Part shown: piece by piece, positions 50,600 through 61,799 of the stretch
Layout of the letters: each line of letters opens with the position of its first letter
Numbering within the stretch: the stretch's first letter is position 1
Assembly (NCBI RefSeq): GCF_019097595.1
Contig: NC_080734.1
Coordinates: 4,229,392-4,293,391, forward strand
Direction of reading: 5' to 3'
DNA length: 64,000 nt
Source: Hemibagrus wyckioides
Lineage: Eukaryota > Chordata > Actinopteri > Siluriformes > Bagridae
Made by a program: the position numbers and the translations under genes
Notes under the pieces: model-generated
What the model was told of the DNA's origin: nothing
Seen by the model: the letters and a program-made list of their open reading frames with translations, nothing else
The model's database searches: none

Positions 50600-53500
50600 A
50601 AAAATACACACACGCGCATATTTATTTATTTATTTATTAAGTATTTATTTATCTCTGGCACGTGCGATGACCATAAAAGGAAGAAGGTGACCGTTAAACG
50701 GACGATAAGAGGAACGCGGTGATGATTTCAGCGTTACTGCAGACTGGAGTTATGGAGATTATTGGTTTTATTTACCTTGGAAATCATTTCCTTCACATTT
50801 AAGTCACTGTGGACGTGTAGATAATAATGTCACTTCCAGAGTGATATATATATCTGTATATATTATGTATATTTTGACACAATAAACAGTCATTAGTGGA
50901 GAAAAACATGAGCACGTGAATGATCAATTTTGCTAAATGAAATTCCTCAAAACTTTTATATTTATTTTATACACTGCTTACTTACGTGTTTGTTTATTTC
51001 TTGTCAAAATATTCATTTTAATTAAAGTTCATTTAAACAAAAAAATCTTCATTCTGTAGTAAATGTATGATAACTTTATTTCTTTTTTTAATGTCAGTTC
51101 CATGGAATCATGTACAATCCCCATTTCTGAGGAATTTTTTCCACCCTAATTTAAATGATGCTGAATTAACTTAACTGTCTAAATGCTTTACTGTCATGTT
51201 TGAAATGTAAATTTATTTATTTATTTAAAAATAAATAAATAAGTAATAAATTTGTTCTAATAAATACTTAATATACGTACCTAACTTAAATGTGTGAAAT
51301 ATGAATATTTAAATATATATGAATATGTAATTAGGAAAGCCCCTCCCCCCTCCTCCTGCTAGCATTAGCCAACTAACCGCTAGAGAACCAGCTCACATTT
51401 CTTCTACACGAGTGGGAGCATTTTATGGATCAGTTGTGTTGTTTTTATTGTTTTCTTATTTTTTATGAACCTGACAATGTATTCCAAACATTTCTTCATT
51501 GCTAACATTAGCTTCTTAGCTAGGTCAGTATCGCGTAATAATTTCTCTATTGGTGATTGGTTGATAATTTAGTTGTAGCCCCGCCCAGAAATGATTTTAT
51601 TCATTTATTTTTCCATTTTTGCCCCATTCTGTTAGCTCTTACATATTTCATAACATACCTGCGTTACCCAGTGTGAGAAAATACACATAGCTGAGCATTT
51701 TCATGTCCTGAATAAAGCAGTTTGTTTGCGTGAAGAAGAGAAAAGTGGGGAAGTGTAAACACCTTCAGGGCTTGGAATGAAAGAAAGCAGTAAATGTCAT
51801 AAATTCTTCCTTGCTGTCAGTCAGGAACATTCTTAGCATTGTTTTGTTGTAGATTAATTGGTTAATTACATGAAACAAATTGAATATTAGCTTTCTGAAA
51901 TATTTAACACTGAAGCTGTAGTTATGTGTGTAACACACACTTATAGTTTTATATACTCGTTGTTGTTGTTGTTGTGAGCCAGACATGGTGTGTGTGTGTG
52001 TGTGTGTGTGTGTGAATTTCAGTAGTTTAGACTCATTTGTATAGTTGTCCTGAATTTTTGAACAGCAAATGGGTGAGGGCTTTGTGAGGCCATGTAGCAG
52101 GATATGAGCTGAAGGGGAAGCACGACTTCAGAAAAAAAAAAACCTCAGGAAATGTGGAAGACATCACACACACACACACTACAAAGCCTAGTGAAAAGAG
52201 AGAGAGGAGGTGTGGCTGTGTTCTTCACAATACTGATATTGAAAATCCAGATGTTTTTTTGATGGGGTAAAATCGAAAAATTTTTAATAGTAGGAAACAA
52301 CAAGGACTCGACCTCAGAGAGTTTTGACCTCCGACGACGATGGCAGCTTCCTTCCTGATTTGTCAAGTTACTGATAAGAGCTTTAATAGAAAAATGTAAA
52401 TAAAATGATAGTTAAGTGTTTAACGATCGCAAATATATACACACATGAACAGTACAGGAAAACACTTGGCAAAGAAATAAAAAAAACATTTTTGCACATG
52501 AACAAATTTGTGATGATGATGATGATGATGATGATTATTATTATTTCTATTAAATATGGTCTCATTTATATTTTGCTTAATATAATTTTATTTTTATTTA
52601 TTTTAATTTAATTTAGTGTAATACAATTTTATTGTTTTTTAAATTTAATTTTATTTATTTAATTTACTTTATTTTATTGTAATTTAATTTAATTTAATTT
52701 AATTTAATTTAATTTAATTTAATTTAATTTAATTTAATTTAATTTAATTTAATTTTCCAATTGTGAAACAGCAGCATAATGTAAAAAGTTAATTTGCTTT
52801 AAACCCTTAAATGTAAATAATTTTTCCACATCTATTAACAAAACAATATTCCAGAAGATAAATATTATTAGCAACTAAAAAAAAAAAAAAAGTTTGGAGT
52901 TGGGGTTATGTTATATCTTATATCTTAGTACTGTCATTAAAATCAGTTTCTTGTCTCTATAAATTTAGACATTTGTTATGTTACTAGGGCTCAGATTTTT
53001 CCATGAAATCCTACTCTGCCGTGTAATAAACAAACTAACATTACTCAGCTTTGCATTATTTTAATGTAAATAATTGTAAAATAATATAAACAAAAACATG
53101 TATAAATATTATAAAACCATTAAATAATTTATTTTATTTTTAATGCTATATATTACTTCATTAAACAAATATTTTATAATTAAATTGTTTTTATATACCT
53201 TTTAACACCATTATATTTTTTAATATTCATAAGTTTATTAAAATAAAATATTTTTTATCACAGTATTTACAACAGAGTTGTACATGAACACTAGAGGGCA
53301 GTGTCGTCTACGTCGTGAAGCAGATAACGCGCTAGTGATTAAAAGTTATTTTATTAACGTTTTAATAAATATAGCACTTTGTTACAAATACAAAGATGTT
53401 CCATAACTTATAATTATTTTATTTTCATCAATCTCAGACAGAAAAACACTTTTTTTGAAGTTATTGTAGTAACGAGTTAAATAAAAAAAATTTTTTTTTT
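50600..53500. other. ZBTB2-ARMT1 intergenic region
   Basis: Divergent intergenic DNA, largely A/T-rich. It contains a TTG run (51959-51974), TG runs (51989-52013), a GAT run (52512-52534) and a pentanucleotide AATTT array (52681-52756). In mammals RMND1 occupies this position. I found no RMND1-like coding segment on either strand here or elsewhere in the window. Confidence 0.55.
53289..53303 (+). promoter_or_regulatory. CTCF-like motif
   Basis: CACTAGAGGGCAGTG on the plus strand matches the CTCF core closely. It lies about 250 bp upstream of the ARMT1 start codon, in the opposite orientation to the three sites at 35.4, 37.6 and 41.5 kb. Confidence 0.55.
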
Positions 53501-53532
53501 TTGGTTGTCTTCCTGTTAGCGACAGCTTTAGC

Positions 53533-53545
53533 CAAGATGGCGGCG
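53533..53545 (+). promoter_or_regulatory. YY1-type element overlapping the ARMT1 start codon
   Basis: CCAAGATGGCGGC contains the well-known vertebrate YY1 core AAGATGGCGGC, and the ATG within it is the predicted initiator. Such elements are typical just downstream of TATA-less transcription starts of housekeeping genes. This suggests a short 5'UTR. Confidence 0.6.
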
Positions 53546-53592
53546 GATCAAGTTTGGATTCCTCCACCGTCACTGTCAGCTAAATTCGAAGG
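53537..53592 (+). CDS. armt1: ARMT1 exon 1
   Basis: The ATG opens MAADQVWIPPPSLSAKFEG. The last Gly codon is split GG|A across the intron and leads into SFAYLTVRDR, matching the G-S-F-A-Y-L start of the vertebrate ARMT1 domain. The donor is GG|GTATGA. This exon ends in phase 2. The start sits in a YY1-type motif, which supports the choice of this ATG. Confidence 0.88.
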
Positions 53593-56090
53593 GTATGAAG
53601 GTTGCTTTTCAATTTTATTACAGCTGTATTGTCACATTTAGGACAAATGTCTAGGCTCTGAGCACTGTCATGGAAAATATAAGGTTTAATTAGGACTCAT
53701 GGCGTTTGTTGTTAGCTTCCTGGCTAACCGACTAAGCCGCCTTGAAGACGGCCGAGTCACAATATGGTTTGTGTCTTATAAGTAGGGAACTACGTAGGGC
53801 GCGTAGAAGCGGTTAATATGTGCCCTACTTGGTGCCCGTATGTAGGAAGTGCGAGGCATTTGGGTTTCAGCCGCTGCATATTGCAGGCACTTTACTATAC
53901 AACGCAACTTAAGCGCTGTGTTGCAAACTAATTAGTTTGGCAAATATTTCGTAAAAAGATGTACTTATATTTAACCTGTTTATTAAATATGCTTTTAATA
54001 TTTATTTAGGGAGTCGTTTTAACATCAAGGTTTAAAATAAAAGTGCCAATTAAGAGCGTGTTTATTGTGTAGACGTAGATGTACAGGGGTTGGACAATGA
54101 AACTGAAACGCTTGGTTTTAGACCACAATAATTCATTAGTATGGTGTAGGGCCTCCTTTTGCGGTCAATACAGCATCAGTTCGTCTTGGGAATGACGGAT
54201 ACAAGTCCTGCACAGTGGCCAGAGGGATTTTGAGCCATTCTTCTTGCAGAATAGTGGCCAGGTCACTACGTGATGCTGGTGGAGGAAAACGTTTCCTGAC
54301 TCGCTCCTCCAAAACACCCCAAAGTGGCTCAATAATATTTAGATCTGGTGACTGTGCAGGCCATGGGAGATGTTCAACTTCACTTTCATGTTCATCAAAC
54401 CACTCTGTCACCAGTCTTGCTGTGTGTATTGGTGCATTATCATCCTGATACACGGCACCGCCTTCAGGATACAATGTTTGAACCATTGGGTGCACATGGT
54501 CCTCCAGAATGGTTCGGTAGTCCTTGGCAGTGACGCGCCCATCTAGCACAAGTATCGGGCCTAGGGAATGCCATGATATTGCAGCCCAAACCATCACTGA
54601 TCCACCCCCATGCTTCACTCTGGGCATGCAACAGTCTGGGTGGTACGCTTCTTTGGGGCTTCTCCACACCGTAACTCTCCCGGATGTGGGAAAGACAGTG
54701 AAGGTGGACTCATCAGAGAACAATACATGTTTCACATTGTCCACAGCCCAAGATTTTCGCTGCTGGCACCATTGAAACCGACGTTTGGCATTGGCATGAC
54801 CAAAGGTTTGGCTATAGCAGCCCGGCCATGTACATTGACCCTGTGGAGTTCCCGACGGACAGTTTTGGTGGAAACAGGAGAGTTGAGGTGCACATTTAAT
54901 TCTGCAGTGAGTTGGGCAGCTGTGGTTTTATGTTTTTTGGATACAATCCGGGTCAGCACCCGGACATCCCTTTCAGACAGCTTCCTCTTGTGTCCACGGT
55001 TACTCCTGTTGGATGTGGTTCGTCCTTCTTGGTGGTATGCTGACATTACCCTGGATACCGTGGCTCTTGATACATCACAAAGACTTGCTGTCTTAGTCAC
55101 AGATGCGCCAGCGAGACGTGCACCAACAATTTGTCCTCTTTTGAACTCTGATATGTCGCCCATAATGTTGTGTGCATTGCAATATTTTAAGCAAAACTGT
55201 GCTATTACTCTGCTAATTAAACCTTCACACTCTGCTCTTACTGGTGGAATGTGCAACCAATGAAGATTGGCCACCAGGCTGGTCAAATTTAGCCATGAAA
55301 CCTCCAACACTAAATTGGCCAGTGTTTCAGTTTCATTGTCCAACCCCTGTAGTATTGTGATAGATTGAAGGGAAAAAAAAAATTCAGTCAAATATTGAGT
55401 AAAATTCATGAAAAAATTCAGTTTGATTAATTGAAGAAATTGACTATATATATTTATTTAAAATTAAAATACACATTTTGTAAAAAGAAAATACTTTACT
55501 ATAGTAATTAAATTCAGTTATTTATATATATTTTTATTTTATTTTATATTTTTTAACGTGTTTAAGCCATTCCTAAAAGGTGGTGATTGGGATAGAGAAG
55601 TAATAAATAAAAATAATAAAAAATGTCAAAAGTAAGGAATAAAAATGTAAAGAGAAAAAATAAATTTTTTTACTATATATATTATTTCTTTTTCTTTTTT
55701 TTTAGAATAAAAAATAGGATTAAAAAAGAGATTAAAAAATATAGAATTTTTTTGCTGAAGTGCAAACTTAAGAAGATCTTAAGGTACAGCAACGAAGTAC
55801 AGTCATGGTGATATTTCTTATTTTTCATTTTTTAGAGACTATTAAAGCCACGCCTAAGAGAGTGTGAGAGAAATGTAGACGGAAATAAATGAAAGAAAAT
55901 TAAGAAAAAGGATTGAGGGGATAAAAATATGCCTAGTGTTCCCATCAATAAATTAAATGAATGTTGTTTATGAAATATTATAAACACTTTATGTATTAGT
56001 GATTGATCTGATGTTTTATACAAATCATTACACATTCACATGTAAAGCCCCAAACCTCTTTATTTTATTTGATTTTATTTCTCTGCGTAG
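53593..56090. other. ARMT1 intron 1
   Basis: Hosts the Tc1 element. The sequence on each side (53600-54080 and 55355-56080) shows no other recognised element. The flank after the transposon is A/T-rich (55430-55760). Confidence 0.7.
54084..55349 (-). mobile_element. Nearly complete Tc1 transposon, 1266 bp
   Basis: CAGGGGTTGGACAATGAAAC at the left and its complement (GTTTCATTGTCCAACCCCTG) at the right form perfect outer termini flanked by TA on both sides (54082-54083, 55350-55351). The transposase is on the minus strand, from the ATG at 55163 to 54136, about 342 codons. It has an N-terminal HTH region (KRGQIVGARLAGASVTKTAS), a second HTH-like region and GHKRKLSERD. The DDE catalytic residues lie in FSDEST, YQDDNAPIHTA and SPDLNIIEPLW. 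One frameshift near 54783 separates the N-terminal and catalytic parts, so it is probably inactive, but otherwise little decayed. It lies in ARMT1 intron 1, in the opposite orientation to the gene. Confidence 0.95.
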
Positions 56091-56196
56091 ATCTTTTGCG
56101 TATCTGACGGTTAGAGACCGGCTGCCGACCATCCTGACCAAAGTCATCGATACCATTCATCGAACCAAAAATGCCTTCTTGGAGAAACACGGAGAG
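56091..56196 (+). CDS. armt1: ARMT1 exon 2
   Basis: The acceptor CTCTGCGTAG and donor GAG|GTATAA bracket 106 bases coding SFAYLTVRDRLPTILTKVID, then TIHRTKNAFLEKHGE. This is the conserved N-terminal helical part of the ARMT1/DUF89 family. It ends in phase 0. Confidence 0.95.
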
Positions 56197-56999
56197 GTAT
56201 AAATGAGAACGTTTGCATCAGAAACTGTTGGATCATGTGATATAGATTGCAGGCTGAGAAACAAAATAATATTCGAAGACTAATCCCGGGTTCTGTTCTT
56301 CATACGTCGCTTATCAGACCAGAGATAAATGCCGTTTATCTCCTATGATCATTTCCAGCAGGCTGATACAGGACCCAAGCGTAACTAATTCTCCCTATGA
56401 TGCTGCCACCACCATGCTTTAATACACATTGTATTCTACTGTTACTACCTGCAACATATTTCAACAATCTATATTATTCTTGTTTTTCAACATACACTAT
56501 ATTGTCAAAAGTTTTGGGACACCCCTCCAGATCATTGAATTCAGGGGTTGGGCTCGGCCACTTTAGTTCCAGTGAAAGGAACTCTTAATGCTTCAACATA
56601 CCAAGACATTTTGGACAATTTCATGCTCCCAACAGTTTGGGGATGACCCCTTCCTGTTCCAACATGACTGCACACCAGTGACCAAAGCAAGCTCCATAAA
56701 GACATGGATGAGAGAGTTTGGTGTGGAGGAACCTGACTGGCCTGCACCTCAACCTCACAGAACACCAAAACATTTGGCAACATAGTGAAGATTATTTCTA
56801 TGCACAATTTAAGAAGGATATACTAGCTCTTGAATCTAATCTTCGCATGTTTAAAAACATCTTTGAAGGTTAGACAGATCCAGGATTGTGTCACATCTAC
56901 AAACAGTCCAATCCAGTCCAGCCAAGACAGAAATTCAGTTGTGTTAAACCAAGGCTCGGATTAATTATTTTGTCTGTTTTTGTTATAATGCGTGAACAG
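56197..56999. other. ARMT1 intron 2 with Tc1-derived insertion
   Basis: Contains the short Tc1-derived element at 56495-56787. The rest shows nothing recognised. Confidence 0.7.
56495..56787 (+). mobile_element. Tc1-derived MITE, 293 bp
   Basis: Starts CACTATATTGTCAAAAG after TA and ends TTTGGCAACATAGTG. The second target TA is not preserved. Internal sequence is a shortened version of the 534-bp copy at 43937, with several deletions. It encodes only a scrap of the transposase C-terminal region (QHDCTP). Confidence 0.88.
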
Positions 57000-57241
57000 G
57001 TGGGTGTGGACGCAGAGAAAAGAGCTATCTCCTTCCTGTCCAAGCTGAGGAATGAGCTGCAGACGGACAAACCCATACTGCCCCTGAGCGACTCTGCAGA
57101 TGATACAGAAGAGTGGAACCAGTACATGCAGAGACAGCAGGACCTGATGGAGGACGGGCAGCCGGTCAGCTGGTTCAAGTCGCCTTGGCTCTATGTGGAG
57201 TGCTACATGTACAGGAGGATCCAGGAGGCCTTGTGGCTCAG
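57000..57241 (+). CDS. armt1: ARMT1 exon 3
   Basis: After the acceptor GTGAACAG the exon codes VGVDAEKRAISFLSKLRNEL, then QTDKPILPL, WNQYMQRQQDLM and WFKSPWLYVECYMYRRIQEA. The last segment is a hallmark of ARMT1. The donor is CTCAG|GTGAGG, phase 2. The longer open frame starting upstream at 56886 is intron read-through and not used. Confidence 0.96.
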
Positions 57242-57466
57242 GTGAGGATCAACTTCTACAGCATGGTTATGGTTCTCTAAATCCAAAACTTGATTTAGTT
57301 CATGTCAATTTGGAAGTGATTTTCTTGTTGGTACACATGACAATTTCATCTGACCAATCAATCAGTAGTCTCCAGTATTTCTAGCTCCACCCACATATTC
57401 TGTAACGTAGTCACGATCAACAATAAACTCTACTTTTTTCTTCTTCTTTTTTTTTTAAAATCAAAG

Positions 57467-57632
57467 TCCACCAATCAGTGATTTTGATGCCTTTAAGGAA
57501 GGAAAAACGAAGAGCTTCTTCGAGTCCCAGCAAGCGATCATCTCGCTCTGTACGTACCTACGAGAAATCCTCACCAAAACGGATACCGTGAACAAGGAAG
57601 CACTGTTGGAACATTTCCTCAGGTTTCTGCAG
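57467..57632 (+). CDS. armt1: ARMT1 exon 4
   Basis: The acceptor is TAAAATCAAAG. AG from exon 3 plus T gives Ser, then PPISDFDAFKEGKTKSFFES, QQAIISLCTYLREILTKTD and EALLEHFLRFLQ. The donor is GCAG|GTCAGT, phase 0. This exon is too short to stand out as an open frame and was found by splicing logic and family match (SPP-DYFD-FK in human). Confidence 0.94.
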
Positions 57633-58777
57633 GTCAGTATTTTCTAGGACAAGTTTTTTCCCATTACGTATAATGTTCAAAGTAAATGTTGATATCAAAC
57701 CCATTTCTGCTCTCTGAGACACCCCAAGTGCCCTTAAATCCCAGAAATGTCCCATAAATCTAATGATCACCAAAGAAATAGGTCATATCGGTTCCTTACA
57801 CAAAGTTTCGGCACCCCTACTCTGTAGTAAGCTAATGATATTTTAAAGGTGCATTTCTCTACATGTGTTTTCTTGTTGTTAAGTGTTATTTTGCGAGTGA
57901 TGAGTTATTTTTATGCTTAGAGGAGAAATACATGATCTAAAGGCTGACAAAATGCTCATCTAGATATAAACAAGGCATCCAGAACTGGAGGCTGTTTTCC
58001 AACTTGAGTGGGTTTTTTCCCCCAGAGCTATTTAAATCAATGCTAAAATAATGCCTTGATTTTTCTAAACACATTCTAAATGTACCAGTAAGTGGGATTA
58101 ATATCACAGGGGTTTGCTCTGCGATCGAGTCAGAACCTTAATCGAATTAATGAGTCATGAGAGAGAGTTTCATTTACATTTCTGGCATTCGACAGACGCA
58201 CTTATCCAATTTTTCTCATTTTACTGCACAATTGAGGGTTAAGGGCCTTGCTCAGGGGCCCAACAGTGGCAGCTTGGTGGACCTTGGATTCTAAAACTTT
58301 CCAATCAGTAGTCCAACACCTTAACCACTAAGCTACCGTGTCCCACTTCCCAGTTTCAACTTGTTTTTTCAACTCAATTCAGTAGAAAAAAGGCGGGTGA
58401 AAATTTTGCTTAAATGAGAAGAAAAAGCATAAAGCTTTACAGCTTGAATAAGTAGCAAAACTTTTATTGAACAACACTTCAATAAAGTGGTTAATATTTC
58501 TGTAGTTATGACTGGTTATGGTTGTAAAATAAAGGTATGTACCGAGATTAAAGGCTGCAGAAATCTTGTGATAAATTCACATGGCTTTGTTTCCCAAAAT
58601 ATAAACAAGTTGTTTAAACCACTGGGACTCAGGATGAGTTAGTAACTGAAGACGAATGAAATAAATGTTAGTTGAGAAGTTAGTCGTACGTCTTTATAGG
58701 CACTGGAGTTCGAAACTTTATTTCTGCACTTCTCTCAGATGATTAATCCCCCTTTGTGCTGCGGGATGTTCCCTCAG
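57633..58777. other. ARMT1 intron 4
   Basis: Contains a partial copy of the dispersed repeat also found at 13.7 and 21.9 kb (about 57675-57760) and a tRNA-derived SINE-like repeat (58185-58345). No additional exon is seen. Confidence 0.7.
58185..58345 (-). mobile_element. tRNA-derived SINE-like repeat
   Basis: On the minus strand GGTAGCTTAGTGGTTAAGGT carries a good RNA polymerase III A box (TAGCTTAGTGG). It is followed by a decayed B-box region (AGAATCCAAGG) and the AAGGCCCTTAACCCTCAATT body recognised from common fish SINE-type repeats. It lies in an ARMT1 intron, antisense to the gene. The A box and shared body make a retroposed tRNA-head element likely; the named family is not certain. 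Confidence 0.65.
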
Positions 58778-59557
58778 GTGTCTCTGTGGGGAAACAGGTG
58801 TGATTTATCCATGTCAGCCGGCCAGGACAACTCCCAGAAGACCAACCCAATGGATTCTCTGTCCGATCTCCGACGCTTTATCCTAGTGGACGATTCGGAC
58901 AAGGTCTGGTCCGTGTTAACGTCTCTTCCAGCTTCTGGAGGAACGGAGAAAACCGGCATCAGACTGGACATCATTCTAGACAACGCTGGTTTCGAGCTCC
59001 TCACCGATCTGGTACTCGCAGATTTCATGGTGTCTGTCGGCTTGGCGAAGGAAGTGCGTTTCCACGGAAAGTCCATCCCGTGGTTCGTCTCGGACGTCAC
59101 CAAGCAGGATTTCGATTGGGCGGTGTCACAAACCGCGGCGTCCAATCACAAGCACATGTCGTCCTGCGGCGTCCAGTGGAAGCGCCACATGAAAGACGGA
59201 ACTTGGACGTATCACGTCCATCGCTTTTGGACTTTACCGCACGAGTTCTGCGACATGCCGGCGGACGCCGCAGATCTCTACGCCACGCTGCAGGGTTCCG
59301 ATCTGATCCTGTTTAAAGGAGACCTGAACTACCGCCGGCTGACCGGAGACAGGACGTGGGAGCACACAGTGCCGTTCCAGCGAGCGCTCAGGGGCTTCCT
59401 GCCTGCTCCGCTCTGCAGCGTCAGGACTCTGAAGGCCAACGTTCAGGTCGGATTAGAGCCGGGTCAGGCGGAGAACCTCGCCTCTCAGGACGCCGAGTGG
59501 ATGACCAGTGGCAGATACGCAGTGATTCAGTTCTGCAGTCCAAGCAAACAGCAGTAG
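58778..59557 (+). CDS. armt1: ARMT1 exon 5 (catalytic DUF89 region)
   Basis: ARMT1 (C6orf211 in human) is a metal-dependent DUF89-family enzyme. It is reported as a damage-control phosphatase acting on sugar phosphates and as a protein carboxyl methyltransferase for PCNA glutamates, linked to the DNA-damage response. The exon gives residues 191-449. VSLWGNRCDLS opens it. The Asp-Asn pair (D258-N259 in ILDNAGFELLTDL) and D296 (PWFVSDVT) match the metal-binding residues of the family. WTLPHEFCDMP, LILFKGDLNYRRLTGDR (about 367-382) and APLCSVRTLKA are further signatures. The full protein is 449 residues against 441 in human, with all five exons in phase. The stop TAG is at 59555-59557. The open frame extends upstream to 58739, but the acceptor CCCTCAG at 58777 sets the exon start. 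Confidence 0.97.
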   Translation: MSLWGNRCDLSMSAGQDNSQKTNPMDSLSDLRRFILVDDSDKVWSVLTSLPASGGTEKTGIRLDIILDNAGFELLTDLVLADFMVSVGLAKEVRFHGKSIPWFVSDVTKQDFDWAVSQTAASNHKHMSSCGVQWKRHMKDGTWTYHVHRFWTLPHEFCDMPADAADLYATLQGSDLILFKGDLNYRRLTGDRTWEHTVPFQRALRGFLPAPLCSVRTLKANVQVGLEPGQAENLASQDAEWMTSGRYAVIQFCSPSKQQ

Positions 59558-60665
59558 GGTTCTTGAACATCTGAGGGGAAAAAAAAGAAAATTTCATTAA
59601 TTACAAACCAAAATAATTTCTCTCTAATTTTTTTTTCCATTATTAATGAGTCTTACCAGGTGACGTTTTTCAGATATCCAGGTACGTAAAAAAAAATGCG
59701 TAACAGACAAAGCGCTCTCTTACAACCCGAAAATTCATCCTCACATCTGATAAATAATCCATTTATTAAGAATAGAAATCGATCAAAGTGACCTGGCTTT
59801 AACAAATAATTTATTATTTAATTTCAACCATCAGAGCATGTTATGATATGTTTCTGAAAATGTTTCTTCGCCTCTAATCCACTGTAACTGATAATACAAT
59901 GATATAACTATAATATTTACTAATGATATTATAGCTAACATTATAGCTTATAGCATTCTAGCTAACACTTTTACTGTAAAGTAAACAAATCAAAACTCCA
60001 GATGTGATCGAATCCTTACTCTCGAAGACATTTCAGTTCATTTTAAACTGTGAGTCTCGTCACCTTGACTTAAGGTCATTCAGTTTTTCTTCCTTATTTC
60101 CTTTCCTTCTCAGTCAATATGTATTAATAATCGGTGGCAGAATGTTTGCTTGATATGAATTAATTTGTGAAAAAGCACATTTACAGACAGGAATCTCTGG
60201 CTTATAAGCAACATGCTACACAACCTGGCTAATTACATAAAAGCTTTTTATTTATTTATTTTTTTTGGTCAAACGGTTTACATCAGTGACGTTCTTGCTT
60301 TTTATGGACGTTAAGTGAAAAGCGGTGTTTCACTGGACTGCTTGTTGTCTTACTGTTTTGCATGAGCTGTGTTTTAAAATGACTGTATCCTGTACCAGAA
60401 CCTGGGAAATGGACTGAAGGTAGGTTTTAAGTGATGATGGAGTAAGTCATGCTGTTTAACACACACACGCATGCACACACACACACACACACTGAAATCT
60501 AGTGCCATTTCATGTTTGGTGTCTCTTGTGTACAGCGACTTCAAGGTCGTTACTGGAAAAAGAACAAAATATTTTACTGAACTTGACACACTTGTTGGAA
60601 ATGGATAAACATGATTGGGGGGGGGGGTCCTATAATGTAATAAATTCAATTCCAAGAACCTCTGG
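59558..60665 (+). other. armt1: ARMT1 3'UTR (probable)
   Basis: Follows the stop codon without an obvious splice donor. An AATAAA at 60639-60644, followed by GTGTTGTGTTTCATGTGG, is a plausible poly(A) signal with a GU-rich downstream element. Another AATAAA lies at about 60867. The stretch is otherwise A/T-rich with an AC run (60459-60492). Confidence 0.5.
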
Positions 60666-61178
60666 ACTGCAGTGTTGTGTTTCATGTGGTGAACTTTAAG
60701 CAAGGGTTTTTACTCTTCAGTATTTGGGACATCAGAATTAACCTAATGATATTTTTTGGCTCGAATTCTAGCCCAGTGATGAAAAGATGGACAAAGTTCA
60801 TGTGGTCAGTTTTGTTAACCCGAAAGTAAAGCTGCAGAAAATCTTATCAAAGAGTGTGTGTGTAAAATAAAACATAAAGTATATGTAAAATATTCTGTAG
60901 CTTGATAGAAAATTATAATTTAAGTCCTTAAAGAGTTAGGAAATGGAATTTTATTCAAAACCTTGTCAGTAATAATAATAATAATAATAATGATATGGAA
61001 GGAATAATAATCCTAGGGTTGTGCTTTTATAGGAAAATAATCAACGACTAAATGGATGTTATGATGAAGCAGAGTTACTGTTACAGATATGCGTATTGTC
61101 ACAGAAAATAAGTAAGTTATTGATTTATTTTTTTAAATTAAAGAACAATATGTCCTACTTTTTCTTTGTTTGTAGCCA

Positions 61179-61648
61179 CACTATATTGCCAAAAGTTTTG
61201 GGACACCCCTCCAAATCATTGTGTTCAGGGGTTGGGCTTGGCCCCTTAGTTCCAGTGAAAGGAACTCTTAATGCTTCATACCAAAACATTTTGGACAATT
61301 TCATGCTCTTTGTGGGAACAGTTTGGGGATGACCCCTTCCTGTTCCAACATGACTGCACACCAGTGACCAAAGCAAGGTCCATAAAGACATGCATGAGTG
61401 AGTTTGGTGTGGAGGAACTTGACTGTCCTGAACAGAGTCCTGACCTCAACCCCATAGAACACCTTTGGGATGAATTAGAGCGGAGACTGTGACCCAGACC
61501 TTGTTGTCCAACATCAGTGCCTGACCTCACAAATGCACTTCTAGGGGAATGGTCAAAGAGAGTTCCTTTCACTGGAACTAAGGGGCCGAGCCCAACCCCT
61601 GGATTAAATGATTTGGAGGGGTGTCCCAAAACTTTTGGCAATATAGTG
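61179..61648. mobile_element. Tc1-derived foldback element, 470 bp
   Basis: The left terminus CACTATATTGCCAAAAG and right terminus CTTTTGGCAATATAGTG are matched; TA follows the right end. The plus strand carries the transposase C-terminal segment ([23 protein letters not shown]). From about 61556 the left-end sequence (AGAGTTCCTTTCACTGGAAC to the TIR) recurs in inverse orientation, so about 90 bp of the right arm mirrors the left end. Confidence 0.88.
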
Positions 61649-61739
61649 TATGTTTAATGATGTGGGTCATCCATGAGACAAGTTAGTTCCTGTTCTCACT
61701 TATCCTATAGCAGCTACAAACAGTTGTTCTTTCACCAGC

Positions 61740-61740
<1 letters not shown>

Positions 61741-61799
<59 letters not shown>
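61741..61799. repeat. (TCTA)n microsatellite
   Basis: About 15 copies of the tetranucleotide, uninterrupted. Confidence 0.9.
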
